Source: Flavobacteriaceae bacterium UBA3356
GTDB lineage: Bacteria; Bacteroidota; Bacteroidia; Flavobacteriales; Flavobacteriaceae
Length of the DNA: 64,000 nucleotides
Direction of reading: 5' to 3'
NCBI GenBank assembly: GCA_002360635.1
Contig: DEQW01000012.1
Span: 125,717 to 189,716 of the forward strand
How positions within the stretch are numbered: position 1 is the stretch's first letter; every line of letters begins with the position of its first letter. This document shows positions 50,293 through 59,967 of the stretch, piece after piece. The position numbers and the translations under genes are program-made. The notes under the pieces were generated by a model. It did not search any database and was not told where the DNA came from. It saw nothing but the letters and a program-made list of their open reading frames with translations.

Positions 50293-51864
50293 ATGGCACA
50301 AGGAAAACTAGGACCCCGGCAGAAGATGATCAATCTTATGTATTTGATCTTCATCGCAATGCTGGCGTTAAATATGTCTAAAGAAGTATTATCGGCTTTT
50401 GGACTTTTAAATGAAAAAATTGAATCGGCAAACGTCGATACATCACAACGGAATCAAGCTTTTATGGATGGTTTAGCTACAAAAGCTAACGATGAACCAG
50501 CACAATACGCTGCCGTAGAAGAAAAAGCAAAAGAAATTTCAGCAATTACAACAGAATTTGACTCGTACCTTGAAAGTTTAAAAGCGGGTGCAGTTCAAAA
50601 AATTGAAGATCCTACAGACTATGAAGTTATGGACAAGGCAGATTACTTCAACAATTTATTTTTTGTAGGTGATAAGTTAAAGCCAGAAGGGCAAGAGTTC
50701 ATTGATAAAATGAATAACTATCGTACTTCAATGATTGAGGTGCTTTCTGACACAGCCGTAGCTAAAAAAGTTGCAGGAGTTGAAGAATTAAAAGAAAATA
50801 TAAACGAAAACTTTAGCACTGAAGAAGTAAAAAGAGAAGGTGGCACCCAAGATTGGTTAAACTACCACTATGAAGGCTTTCCGTTGATTGCTTCACTTAC
50901 TAAGATGACATCCATTCAAAATGATGTGAAGACAAACCAAAGTGAAATACTTCAGAAAATGTTATCAGGTCAACAAGCAGCTGCACTTTCATATAGCAAT
51001 TATACAACTATAATGGATGCATCTAAATCAGCTTATTACTCTGGGGAAGAATTTGAAGGAGGAATTATGTTGGGACGTACAGACGCCAATACAAAGCCAA
51101 GTAGAGTAGAATTGACATTAGATGGAAGGCCATTAACAGAAGATCAGTATTCACTTGAAGGCGGTAAAGTACAATTAAATATTAATGCTGGAAGTCCTGG
51201 TGATCACGAAATAGAAGGGTTTCTATATTATGGCGAAGGCGGTGAAGAAATAGAAGTTCCTGTAAAAACAGGTTTCTCAACGATTTCAAAACCAAATTCA
51301 GCCGTAATTTCAGCAGATAAAATGAACGTGGTGTACCGTGGTGTAGATAACCCAATGACGGTTTCCATTCCTGGTATCCCAGATAATAAAGTAAGTGCGT
51401 CTGCACCGGGATTAAGTAGAGTTTCTGGAAGTAAATACGTGATGCGACCTACTACAGGTTCAACTGTTACGATTACTGCAAGCGGAACGTTGCCAGATGG
51501 ACAAAAAATTAATACTCCTAAAGAATTCCGTATTAAAGGAATTCCAGCGCCTATTGGAGCAGTACGAGGAGAAACAGGAATTGTAAGAATGCAGCGTCAA
51601 GGATTGGAAATAGCTAGTATTAGCGCAATTCTTGAAGACTTTGACTTTGACCTTAACTTACGTGTTACCGGTTTCAGTTTTAAAGTATCTGGACAACCTA
51701 CAGTTGTGGTTAGCGGTCAGAAACTTAATGGACCAGCTAAAGCTGCCTTAAGACGTGCGAAACGTGGAGAAGCAGTACAGATTTACGATATTAATACCAG
51801 TATTTCAGGAAGTAGCGTTAAATTAAAGAAAACAGCTCCTGTATTTATTGAGTTGACAAATTAG
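50293..51864 (+). CDS. gldM: GldM, type IX secretion motor shaft
   Basis: 523 residues: a single N-terminal membrane segment (MINLMYLIFIAMLALNMSKEVLSAF), then a long periplasmic part of helical D1 and beta-rich D2-D4 domains. It is the stator/shaft partner of GldL and transmits motion to the GldKN ring. Ends FIELTN, typical. Confidence 0.96.
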   Translation: MAQGKLGPRQKMINLMYLIFIAMLALNMSKEVLSAFGLLNEKIESANVDTSQRNQAFMDGLATKANDEPAQYAAVEEKAKEISAITTEFDSYLESLKAGAVQKIEDPTDYEVMDKADYFNNLFFVGDKLKPEGQEFIDKMNNYRTSMIEVLSDTAVAKKVAGVEELKENINENFSTEEVKREGGTQDWLNYHYEGFPLIASLTKMTSIQNDVKTNQSEILQKMLSGQQAAALSYSNYTTIMDASKSAYYSGEEFEGGIMLGRTDANTKPSRVELTLDGRPLTEDQYSLEGGKVQLNINAGSPGDHEIEGFLYYGEGGEEIEVPVKTGFSTISKPNSAVISADKMNVVYRGVDNPMTVSIPGIPDNKVSASAPGLSRVSGSKYVMRPTTGSTVTITASGTLPDGQKINTPKEFRIKGIPAPIGAVRGETGIVRMQRQGLEIASISAILEDFDFDLNLRVTGFSFKVSGQPTVVVSGQKLNGPAKAALRRAKRGEAVQIYDINTSISGSSVKLKKTAPVFIELTN

Positions 51865-51882
51865 AATACTAAAACAAAGAAT

Positions 51883-52782
51883 ATGAACAATAGAAATGTT
51901 ATTACGGCGGTTTTTGGCCTTTTGCTATGTTTTGGTGCTTCGGCACAAGTAAACATTTTAAATGCTGATACCCCGGATGATATAGGTAAGAAAACGGAGG
52001 CGCAAATTGCCTATGATAATGATGAGCCTTTACCATACGGTTATGTAGATGAGCGTGATGTATTGTGGTCTAAAACCACTTGGGAAATTATAGATCTTGA
52101 TGAGCGCGTTAACTTTCCGCTTTATTATCCTATCGATACTAATAACATTGGTTCAGAACGTAGATCTCTGTATGATGTTTTAGTGACTGCTATTAAAGAA
52201 GGTAAAATAGAGCATGTGTATGCAGACTCTTATTTTACTGAAAAAAGAACATTGGACGATTTAAGCGCCTCTTTGGTGTACAGTGATACAACAGATTTGG
52301 GTATTGAGCAGTTTAATGCCGAAGGAACAGTTGACCCACAATATATTCGTAGGTTTACTTTAGATGCAGGTGATTTAGAAGAATGGCGTGTACGTGGCCT
52401 ATGGTATATAGACAAGCGTCAGGGCGAATTAAAATACCGTATGCTTGGTATTTGCCCTGTTGCAAACGAAGCGCGTTCTAAAGCGTTTCCAGACGATAAT
52501 ATTGACAGTAAAGTTGAGTTGTTTTGGGTTTGGTTTCCAGGAGCTAGAGAAGTATTGCACAATGCCAAAGCTTTTAACCGTAAAAATACATCACAGCCCA
52601 TCTCGTACGATCATTTATTGAATTCAAGACGCTTTGACGGATTGATTTATAAAGAAGACAATGTACAAGGAGATCGTGGTGTAAGCGAATATATTAACGA
52701 TAATGCTTTGATGCAATTATTGGAATCTGACAAGATAGAAGAACAAATCCGTAATATGGAAATTGATCTTTGGAATTACTAA
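51883..52782 (+). CDS. gldN: GldN, type IX secretion ring protein
   Basis: 299 residues with a signal peptide (to about 22, LCFGASAQ). Conserved GldN features: DERDVLWSKTTWEIIDLDERVNFPLYYP, YIDKRQGELKYRMLGICPV and LFWVWFPGAREVLHNAKAFN. Forms the ring with GldK. It ends the operon; a strong terminator follows. Confidence 0.96.
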   Translation: MNNRNVITAVFGLLLCFGASAQVNILNADTPDDIGKKTEAQIAYDNDEPLPYGYVDERDVLWSKTTWEIIDLDERVNFPLYYPIDTNNIGSERRSLYDVLVTAIKEGKIEHVYADSYFTEKRTLDDLSASLVYSDTTDLGIEQFNAEGTVDPQYIRRFTLDAGDLEEWRVRGLWYIDKRQGELKYRMLGICPVANEARSKAFPDDNIDSKVELFWVWFPGAREVLHNAKAFNRKNTSQPISYDHLLNSRRFDGLIYKEDNVQGDRGVSEYINDNALMQLLESDKIEEQIRNMEIDLWNY

Positions 52783-52808
52783 GATAGACATCCAAGAAGA
52801 TTATAAAC

Positions 52809-52841
52809 ATAAAAAACCCTCCAAATTGGAGGGTTTTTTAT
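52809..52841 (+). terminator. Terminator of gldKLMN
   Basis: Near-perfect palindrome: CCCTCCA (52817-52823) and TGGAGGG (52827-52833) flanked by six A and six T. Works in both directions, so it also ends the 63-residue gene opposite. Confidence 0.92.
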
Positions 52842-52858
52842 GTTTATATGTTAATACT

Positions 52859-53050
52859 TTATGCCTTAATTTGACAATCTTCACAGTCTTTTACTTTACC
52901 GTAATAGGTTTCCCTGTACTTGTGTAGAGTTTTAAATGGAATATTTAAAAAACGTTTTTTTACATATATCACCTTAGCGGTAAACATACCCATCTTTTCG
53001 GTAAACCGTTTTTCACTTTTTGTTTTTCGTTTCACTGAAACTAATTTCAT
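52859..53050 (-). CDS. 63-residue basic protein, unknown
   Basis: Starts MKLVSVKRKTKSEKRFTEK; very Lys/Arg-rich, no signal peptide, with two cysteines near the C terminus (DCEDCQIKA). The GTG one codon upstream is less likely than the ATG at 53050. It is encoded opposite and downstream of gldN and uses the same bidirectional terminator. I do not recognise the family; the charge suggests RNA or DNA contact. Confidence 0.6.
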   Translation of the reverse strand: MKLVSVKRKTKSEKRFTEKMGMFTAKVIYVKKRFLNIPFKTLHKYRETYYGKVKDCEDCQIKA

Positions 53051-53125
53051 CACTTTGTTTTAAAGTTAGGATACAAAGTAACAAAGACTTAGGGTTTTAT
53101 GCAAAAATACTTCGTTAAACCTTGG

Positions 53126-54406
53126 TTAATCCTTCTCTATAACACCTTCTTTCATAACAAATACAACGCCTTCCATTGTATTAATGTTTTTGGTGGGGTC
53201 TTCATTAACAGCAATGATGTCTGCAATATAACCGGATTGTAGTTGTCCTAAACTGTTTTCTTGACCTAATAATTTTGCATTTGTAAGCGTAGCAGACTGT
53301 AGAGCTTTCATGGCAGGCATTCCAGCTTCGACCATATAACCAAATTCTTTTCCGTTATCTCCGTGTGGAAATACTCCAGCATCGGTGCCGAAGGCAATGC
53401 CAACTCCATTTTTATAAGCTCTGCCAAACATATCTTGAATTTGGGACCCAATTTCTAACGCTTTTGGAACAATAATAGCGGGATAATATCCCTCTACTTT
53501 TGCTTTTTCTGCAACATATTTGCCTGCCGATATGGTAGGTACTAAGTAAGCATCGTTTTGTTTCATCAATTCCATAGTTTCGCTACTCATTAATGTTCCG
53601 TGTTCAATTGTTTTAACACCTGCTTTAATGGCACGTTGCATGCCTTTATCCCCATGTGCATGTGCTGCAACTTGCATGTCATAATCTTTTGCAGTGGTTA
53701 CGATGGCTTTAATTTCCTCTTCGGTGAATTGAGGGTTTTTGCTGTTTTTGGCTACACTTAAAACACCACCGGTAGCTGTAATTTTAATCCAATCGGCTCC
53801 ATTTTTATAACGCTGACGCACTGCTTTTTTAGCATCTTCAACACTGTTGACAACTCCTTCTTTAGGGCCTGGATTGCCCATTAAATCTCGCTTACGACCA
53901 TTTGTAGGATCAGCATGACCACCGGTTGTTGCTAATGATTTCTCTGCTGTGAATATTCTAGGACCAACGGTCTTACCGCTGTTTATGGCATTGCGAAGAG
54001 CAACATTAACACCGCTTCCCCCTAAATCTCGAACGGTTGTAAATCCCGCCATTAATGTTTTTTTGGCATACCCTGCTGAGTTGAACGCTACATCGGCTTC
54101 GTTTAAAGTAAAGGGTTTTAAGTAATTGTTAGGACTGGTTTCGCCTTCTAAATGGACGTGCATATCAATTAAACCAGGTAATACAGTTTTGTTCTTTAAG
54201 TCGATAACTTTATCATTATTGTCTTTAGAGCTTATAAAGCCATTTTCAATAGATTCGATTTTGTCCCCCGAAACGATAATGGTTTTATCACTTAATACTG
54301 TGCCATTTTTTACATCTATAATTTTTCCGCATTGCAAATATTTTTTTTGAGCAAAGCTTCCAAATGAAATGAACAGTAAAAAAAGTAATACATAACTATT
54401 TTTCAT
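53126..54406 (-). CDS. Exported amidohydrolase (imidazolonepropionase/prolidase-like)
   Basis: 426 residues. Signal peptide to about 19 (SFGSFAQ). Amidohydrolase superfamily metal motifs: GLIDMHVHLEGE (HxH), the Lys region GGVLSVAKN, AAHAHGDKG, IEHGTLMS and FGTDAGVFPHGDN (catalytic Asp). Closest in pattern to Xaa-Pro dipeptidase/imidazolonepropionase-like periplasmic enzymes that split small peptide or amide bonds. Substrate unknown. Single gene, upstream of which galE reads in the same direction. Confidence 0.88.
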   Translation of the reverse strand: MKNSYVLLFLLFISFGSFAQKKYLQCGKIIDVKNGTVLSDKTIIVSGDKIESIENGFISSKDNNDKVIDLKNKTVLPGLIDMHVHLEGETSPNNYLKPFTLNEADVAFNSAGYAKKTLMAGFTTVRDLGGSGVNVALRNAINSGKTVGPRIFTAEKSLATTGGHADPTNGRKRDLMGNPGPKEGVVNSVEDAKKAVRQRYKNGADWIKITATGGVLSVAKNSKNPQFTEEEIKAIVTTAKDYDMQVAAHAHGDKGMQRAIKAGVKTIEHGTLMSSETMELMKQNDAYLVPTISAGKYVAEKAKVEGYYPAIIVPKALEIGSQIQDMFGRAYKNGVGIAFGTDAGVFPHGDNGKEFGYMVEAGMPAMKALQSATLTNAKLLGQENSLGQLQSGYIADIIAVNEDPTKNINTMEGVVFVMKEGVIEKD

Positions 54407-54442
54407 ATTGTGAGTTTTAATTGTTTGGTGAAACTATTTATC

Positions 54443-55465
54443 TTAATTTTTCTTACGTATTTTTTGCTCCCATTTCCAGGCAGAATTTAAAGCTTCTTTC
54501 AATGATTTTTCAGCTTTCCAGCCCAATACTTCATTTGCTTTGGTAGTATCGGCATATACCGCAGTAACGTCGCCTGGGCGTCTATCTACAATTTTATAGT
54601 TCAGCTCTTCTCCCGATACTTGCTCAAAAGTGTTTATAACTTCCATAACAGAGCTTCCTTTTCCAGTTCCAATATTAAAAACTTCAAAATCACTGGTGTT
54701 TTTTTCTGAAAGCAGCCGTTGCATGGCGGTTACGTGCGCTTTGGCCAAATCGACCACATGAATGTAATCCCGAATACAACTGCCATCAGCAGTGTCGTAA
54801 TCATTTCCAAAAACGGATAATTGCTCTCGAATCCCAGCTGCAGTTTGTGTAATGAATGGAACTAAATTTTGAGGAATTCCAATAGGTAATTCTCCTATTT
54901 CAGTACTTTCGTGAGCTCCAATTGGGTTAAAGTACCGGAGTGCAATCGACTTCATTTCAGAAGTAAAACATACATCATTTAAAATCTCTTCACTTATTTG
55001 TTTCGTGTTCCCATACGGGGACATTGCTTTTTTTATGGGAGCTGTTTCGGTAATAGGTAGCGAATCGGGTTCGCCATAGACGGTACAGGAGGAGCTAAAA
55101 ATAACGTTGTTGATGCCATGAGCTTTACATTCCTGTAATAAATAGATGAGCGTGTTTAAGTTGTTTTCGTAGTACAACAGTGGGTTCTCTACACTTTCAC
55201 CAACAGCCTTACTGGCCGCAAAATGTATTATGCCGTCTAAATCGTTATGAACTTTAAAAAAATCGATTACATCGGCTTTATCCCGAAGGTCTAACCGTAT
55301 AAAAGTAGGTGATTGCCCTGTTATATTTGTAATGCCCCCTAAAACATCTAATGATGAATTTGAAAGGTTGTCGATGACTACGACTTCAAAACCAGCGTGT
55401 TGCAATTCAACAACAGTATGGGAGCCTATGTAGCCTAGGCCTCCTGTAACGAGTATTTTTTTCAT
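54443..55465 (-). CDS. galE: UDP-glucose 4-epimerase
   Basis: 340 residues, extended SDR enzyme that interconverts UDP-glucose and UDP-galactose. NAD-binding GGLGYIGSHTVVEL at the N terminus; catalytic Ser-Ser-x and Tyr-x3-Lys (FSSSCTVYGEP; SPYGNTKQISEEIL); NIGTGKGSSVMEVI and RRPGDVTAVYAD in the C-terminal half. Overlaps the aminotransferase gene by 4 bases (ATGA), so the two are co-translated for surface-sugar synthesis. Confidence 0.93.
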   Translation of the reverse strand: MKKILVTGGLGYIGSHTVVELQHAGFEVVVIDNLSNSSLDVLGGITNITGQSPTFIRLDLRDKADVIDFFKVHNDLDGIIHFAASKAVGESVENPLLYYENNLNTLIYLLQECKAHGINNVIFSSSCTVYGEPDSLPITETAPIKKAMSPYGNTKQISEEILNDVCFTSEMKSIALRYFNPIGAHESTEIGELPIGIPQNLVPFITQTAAGIREQLSVFGNDYDTADGSCIRDYIHVVDLAKAHVTAMQRLLSEKNTSDFEVFNIGTGKGSSVMEVINTFEQVSGEELNYKIVDRRPGDVTAVYADTTKANEVLGWKAEKSLKEALNSAWKWEQKIRKKN

Positions 55466-56622
55466 GAGTTTGTTACAAAGTTGATAATTGTTTTGGTGAT
55501 AAATTCTATTTGTTCATCATCAAGTTCTGTGTGCATAGGAAGCGAAATAACTTCTTTTATTAATTGATTGGTAACTGGAAAGTCTGACTCGTTATAACGT
55601 TCGTCTTTATACGCTTTTTGAAGATGTAACGGGATAGGGTAATACACGCCGCACGGAATTCCATTTTCATTTAAATGGTTTACTAAAGCATCCCTGTCTG
55701 TGTTTAACACTCTAAGTGTGTATTGGTGAAAAACGTGGCAATCGCAGACATCACAAACTGAGTTTTCGGCTTCGCAGTATCCAGAAGGTATCACTATATT
55801 TTGAATCCCTTTTAAAGCTTTTGAATACTTTCTGGCAGCATTACGCCTAGCCGCATTATACGAATCAAGTTTTGGTAGCTTAGCTCTTAAAACAGCTGCT
55901 TGCATAGAGTCTAAGCGTGAATTGACCCCAACCACATCGTGATGGTAGCGAACGTACATACCGTGATTAACAATCCCGCGAATGGTGTGAGCCAGATCAT
56001 CATCGTTGGTAAAAATAGCCCCACCATCACCGTAGCACCCCAAGTTTTTAGAAGGAAAAAAAGATGTAGAGCCTACATGGCCAATAGTACCTGTTTTTGT
56101 TTTCTTGCCGTCTTTTGAAGTATAGTTGCCGCCAATGGCCTGTGCATTATCCTCAATTACATATAAACCGTTATCGCTGGCGAGTTTCATGATTTCATCC
56201 ATATTGGCTGCAAGACCAAATAAATGTACGGGGACTATCGCTTTGGTTTTAGGTGTGATAGCTTTTTCTATAGCTTCCGCACCAATATTAAAACTAACGG
56301 GGTCCACATCGACCAAAACAGGGGTTAACCCTAATAAGGCAATAACTTCTACTGTGGCAGCAAAGGTGAAGTCTGCTGTAATTACTTCGTCACCGGGTTT
56401 TAGACCGAGTCCCATCATTGCAATCTGAAGCGCGTCTGTGCCATTGGCGCAAGGGATTACGTGTTTTACACCTAAATAATCTTCTAATTCTTTTTGAAAG
56501 TCGTGAACTTCTGGACCATTAATAAAGGCAGTAGATTCAATTACATTTAAAACGGATTTATCTACTTGTTCTTTAATACCTTGATATTGGCCTTTAAGAT
56601 CGACCATTTGTATTTTGCGCAT
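55462..56622 (-). CDS. DegT/DnrJ/EryC1-family sugar aminotransferase
   Basis: 386 residues from MRKIQMVDLKGQY; the 19 codons upstream do not look like family sequence. PLP enzyme that puts an amino group on a nucleotide-linked keto sugar for LPS, capsule or glycoprotein glycans. PLP-binding features: CANGTDALQIAMMGLG, VIEDNAQAIG and the catalytic Lys in TSFFPSKNLGCYGDGGAI. Before the C-terminal strand VFHQYTLRV there is a Cys-rich insertion (CEAENSVCDVCDC). Operon with galE. Confidence 0.9.
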   Translation of the reverse strand: MRKIQMVDLKGQYQGIKEQVDKSVLNVIESTAFINGPEVHDFQKELEDYLGVKHVIPCANGTDALQIAMMGLGLKPGDEVITADFTFAATVEVIALLGLTPVLVDVDPVSFNIGAEAIEKAITPKTKAIVPVHLFGLAANMDEIMKLASDNGLYVIEDNAQAIGGNYTSKDGKKTKTGTIGHVGSTSFFPSKNLGCYGDGGAIFTNDDDLAHTIRGIVNHGMYVRYHHDVVGVNSRLDSMQAAVLRAKLPKLDSYNAARRNAARKYSKALKGIQNIVIPSGYCEAENSVCDVCDCHVFHQYTLRVLNTDRDALVNHLNENGIPCGVYYPIPLHLQKAYKDERYNESDFPVTNQLIKEVISLPMHTELDDEQIEFITKTIINFVTNS

Positions 56623-56793
56623 AATTTTTGAAAAAAGGATTGTTTCATCAAAATTACGAAAATTGCATACGGGGTGCAATGTTATTGTTTGTTCTTCTGA
56701 AACATGAATGATATTAACGTTTCAGAAAAATGAAACATTTCATAAAGTAAACCCAGTTGTAAAATTGTATTTTTACCTTCAGAAATAAAATTT

Positions 56794-57573
56794 ATGAAAA
56801 AAAAGAGACCCCTAATTTTAGTTACAAACGATGATGGTATAACTGCTCCAGGAATACGGGCTCTAATTGAGGTAATGAATACCTTGGGTGATGTATGCGT
56901 TGTGGCACCAGATTCACCCCAGAGTGGAATGGGACACGCCATTACCATAAACGACACGTTATATTGTGACACTGTTACAGTTCGGGAAGATGAACCTCAA
57001 AAAGAATATAGCAGTAGTGGTACGCCAGTGGATTGTGTAAAATTGGCTGTAAACGAAATTTTAAAGCGCAAACCAGATTTATGCGTAAGCGGTGTAAACC
57101 ACGGAAGCAATTCTTCTATCAATGTAATTTATAGTGGTACTATGAGTGCAGCGGTAGAGGCCGGTACATTAGGAATTCCTTCCATAGGTTTTTCGTTGTT
57201 GGACTATTCATTGGAAGCCGATTTTGGACCTACCAAAAAGTTTATAAAAAAAATAGCGAAGCAAACTTTAAAAAACGGATTGCCCAAAGGAGTGGTCTTA
57301 AACGTTAACTTTCCTAAACTATCTGAAGATAAATTAAAAGGCATAAAAGTATGCCGACAGGCCAATGCGCATTGGGAAGAACAGTTTGACAAACGTGTAA
57401 ATCCGCTGGGGCGTGAATATTATTGGCTTACAGGTGAATTTGTAAATGAAGATAAGGGTGAGGATACCGATGAATGGGCGCTTGCAAACGGCTTTGTTTC
57501 GGTGGTTCCCGTACAATTTGATCTTACTGCTCATCACGCCATAAAAGATTTAAACACTTGGAATCTATCATGA
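56794..57573 (+). CDS. surE: SurE 5'-nucleotidase
   Basis: 259 residues. Survival protein, metal-dependent phosphatase of nucleoside monophosphates. N-terminal VTNDDGITAPG with metal ligands Asp13 and Asp14, APDSPQSGMGHAIT and CVSGVNHGSNSSINVIYSGTMSAAVEAG are present. The stop overlaps the start of the next small membrane gene (ATGA). Confidence 0.95.
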   Translation: MKKKRPLILVTNDDGITAPGIRALIEVMNTLGDVCVVAPDSPQSGMGHAITINDTLYCDTVTVREDEPQKEYSSSGTPVDCVKLAVNEILKRKPDLCVSGVNHGSNSSINVIYSGTMSAAVEAGTLGIPSIGFSLLDYSLEADFGPTKKFIKKIAKQTLKNGLPKGVVLNVNFPKLSEDKLKGIKVCRQANAHWEEQFDKRVNPLGREYYWLTGEFVNEDKGEDTDEWALANGFVSVVPVQFDLTAHHAIKDLNTWNLS

Positions 57574-57857
57574 GTAAAATGACCAAAGAAATACTAATAG
57601 GCTTTGCTGTAGGGATAATTGCCAATCTTGCAGGGAGCTATCTTTATATTTATTTCTTTTCAAAAGAAACGTTAGAGAAGACCATTCAATATTCCATTGA
57701 ACAGGATGTATTAGGAAATATCATTGCACTGGGTGCTATCTTAAATTTATTCGCCTTTTTTATCTTTCTGAAGAAAAACAAAGTATATCGAGCTAGGGGA
57801 GTGGTGATGGCTACTGTTTTGGCCGCTTTGGCGATTTTGGTCTCAAAATTCATGTAA
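57570..57857 (+). CDS. Small two/three-segment membrane protein downstream of surE
   Basis: 95 residues from the ATG at 57570 that overlaps the surE stop. Hydrophobic segments at about 5-27 (EILIGFAVGIIANLAGSYLYIYF), 46-66 and 74-92. Translational coupling to surE and the lpxB gene close behind suggest an envelope role; no family with known function is recognised. Confidence 0.7.
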   Translation: MSKMTKEILIGFAVGIIANLAGSYLYIYFFSKETLEKTIQYSIEQDVLGNIIALGAILNLFAFFIFLKKNKVYRARGVVMATVLAALAILVSKFM

Positions 57858-57933
57858 TACTACAGATTATTGCTGAAGCGTTCCTTCTAAAATCAAATAT
57901 CAACGCTATTCCTAAAAGTTATAATTAAAGCCC

Positions 57934-57941
57934 TATTTTTG
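57934..57941 (+). promoter_or_regulatory. Promoter -7 box of lpxB
   Basis: TATTTTTG, 28 bases before the lpxB ATG; matches TAnnTTTG. Confidence 0.45.
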
Positions 57942-57968
57942 TTATAGTTATTTCCGAAGTACTGAAAC

Positions 57969-59090
57969 ATGAAATATTACCTCATAGCAGGCGAGGCTTC
58001 CGGCGATTTGCACGGGGCCAATTTAATGAAAGCGCTTAAAGCTCAAGATCCGCAAGCAGATTTTCGCTTTTGGGGAGGTGATTTAATGAAAGATGTTGGC
58101 GGGGAACAAGTAAAACATTACCGAGACCTTGCTTTCATGGGTTTTATAGAGGTGGTTTTTAATCTTCGCACCATCTTGAAAAACATTTCGTTTTGTAAAA
58201 AGGATATCGAAGCCTATCAACCCGACGCCATCATATTTATAGACTACCCAGGGTTTAACCTCCGCATTGCAAAATGGGCAAAACAAAAAGGATTTGCAAC
58301 ACACTATTATATTTCGCCACAGATATGGGCTTGGAAAGAAAACCGCATAAAAAGCATTAAACGCGATGTGGATTTTATGTATGTGATCCTTCCTTTTGAA
58401 AAAGAATTTTATGAGAAAAAGCATGGGTTCCCTGTTCACTTTGTAGGTCATCCATTAATTGATGCAATAGCTCGGCGGAAGCAAGTAGTGCCGAGTGTTT
58501 TTAAAAAGGAACACGGTATGGACGAACGTCCCATCATTGCGTTACTTCCCGGAAGTAGAAAACAAGAAATTTCAAAAATGCTGAAAGTGATGCTCAGTGT
58601 AGTTGAAAACTTTAGTGAATTCCAATTTGTAATCGCCGGTGCTCCTAGTCAAGAAGCTTCATTTTATGAGCCATTTTTAAAAAAGCAAAATGTACACCTA
58701 TTGCTTAACAAAACGTACGATTTATTAAGTATTTCGCACGCTGCTTTGGTAACTTCAGGTACAGCAACCCTTGAAACAGCCTTGTTTAAAGTGCCACAAG
58801 TAGTTTGTTATAAAGGAAGCAGGGTTTCATATGAAATCGCAAAGCGGGTAATTAATTTGAATTACATTTCTTTGGTAAACTTAATTTTAGATAAACCAGC
58901 GGTGGTCGAGTTGATTCAGACAGATTTTAATACCAAAAGGGTAAATGAAGAACTGACACAGATTTTAGATGAATATAACCGTGCTGTTCTGTTTTTAGAT
59001 TATTACGATCTCGAAAAAGAACTAGGCGGTAAAGGCGCTAGTGATAAAACGGCTCAGTTGATTGTTGCTGAAACAAAAAATAAAACTTGA
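57969..59090 (+). CDS. lpxB: Lipid-A-disaccharide synthase
   Basis: 373 residues, GT19 glycosyltransferase that joins UDP-diacylglucosamine and lipid X during lipid A synthesis. Signature stretches: IAGEASGDLHGANLMKAL, FMGFIEVVFNL, YISPQIWAWKENRIKSIK, FVGHPLID, LPGSRKQEI and TSGTATLETALF. Complete. It is followed by the NlpC/P60 lipoprotein gene. Confidence 0.95.
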   Translation: MKYYLIAGEASGDLHGANLMKALKAQDPQADFRFWGGDLMKDVGGEQVKHYRDLAFMGFIEVVFNLRTILKNISFCKKDIEAYQPDAIIFIDYPGFNLRIAKWAKQKGFATHYYISPQIWAWKENRIKSIKRDVDFMYVILPFEKEFYEKKHGFPVHFVGHPLIDAIARRKQVVPSVFKKEHGMDERPIIALLPGSRKQEISKMLKVMLSVVENFSEFQFVIAGAPSQEASFYEPFLKKQNVHLLLNKTYDLLSISHAALVTSGTATLETALFKVPQVVCYKGSRVSYEIAKRVINLNYISLVNLILDKPAVVELIQTDFNTKRVNEELTQILDEYNRAVLFLDYYDLEKELGGKGASDKTAQLIVAETKNKT

Positions 59091-59125
59091 AAAAATTAGT
59101 TATATTTATTCAAACCAAGTCTGTT

Positions 59126-59635
59126 ATGAAAAAATTACTTCTACTTTTATTTCTTTCCATTGTATTGGTGTCCTGCGGAAGCTCCCGAAATACAACGAAA
59201 CAAAAAAATATAATCGGAGCCACCACTCACACTAACAAAACGGTAACCTCTAAAACAGCAGACAAAATTGTATCCTACGCTAAAACTTTTGAAGGTACAC
59301 GTTATAAATTTGGCGGTACTACAAAGAGAGGGATGGATTGCTCTGGGTTGGTGTACACTTCTTTTAAAAACGAAAACATTGCCTTGCCTAGAGTATCTCG
59401 GGATATGGCCAGACAAGGAAAACGAATTTCACTTCGAGATGCCGAAGAAGGGGATTTAGTTTTTTTTCAAACAAATAAAAGCCGTAGGGTAATTAACCAC
59501 GTTGGGCTAGTGGTAGAATCTAGGCGAGGGATTGTTAGGTTTATACACTCAACAACGTCTAGGGGGGTAATTGTTTCTTCACTAGATGAAAACTATTGGA
59601 ACAATGCCTTTGTAGAAGTTAGGAGGGTTATTTAA
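59126..59635 (+). CDS. NlpC/P60-family lipoprotein, cell-wall hydrolase
   Basis: 169 residues from the ATG at 59126; a TTG at 59087 overlapping lpxB gives a second hydrophobic run and is less likely. Lipoprotein signal with Cys17 (IVLVSCGSS). The peptidase domain has catalytic Cys72 (GMDCSGLVY), His125 (VINHVGLV) and His141 (RFIHSTTSRGV). Such enzymes cut gamma-D-Glu-diamino acid bonds in peptidoglycan stems at the outer-membrane face. Confidence 0.9.
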   Translation: MKKLLLLLFLSIVLVSCGSSRNTTKQKNIIGATTHTNKTVTSKTADKIVSYAKTFEGTRYKFGGTTKRGMDCSGLVYTSFKNENIALPRVSRDMARQGKRISLRDAEEGDLVFFQTNKSRRVINHVGLVVESRRGIVRFIHSTTSRGVIVSSLDENYWNNAFVEVRRVI

Positions 59636-59967
59636 CGTGACCGCTTATACAATACTAGGAGCTTGGTTTTACTTTATCATTCTTATACTTCAGATTGAAT
59701 AAACGAAGGTCTGTGTCTATAATTTTTCTTCAAGAAACAGCAGTATCTCAACAACATTTAATCAATCTTTTGTTTAAATTTTACGTTTAGCTTTCTGCTG
59801 AAAAAATATTTCACATCAATTTTTATAGGTTTCAACATCAAAAAATGGTTGTTCACGTCATTTACGTTTATTGAGCCAACTTCTCTAGTAATTTAGGGTA
59901 TGTAAAATCGTATTGTACAATGATTTATCAGCTTTAAAAACCTTTTTTAACCTTTAAAAATTTTAAT
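59636..59967. other. Gene-free stretch
   Basis: 332 bases between the NlpC/P60 gene and the next gene. No coding frame with a start, no terminator hairpin and no recognisable RNA structure were seen. Upstream control region for the gene at 59968 is likely. Confidence 0.4.

Noticed and set aside
59268..59459. 63-codon alternative frame within the NlpC/P60 gene
   Set aside because: Shadow frame; the NlpC/P60 frame has all catalytic residues.
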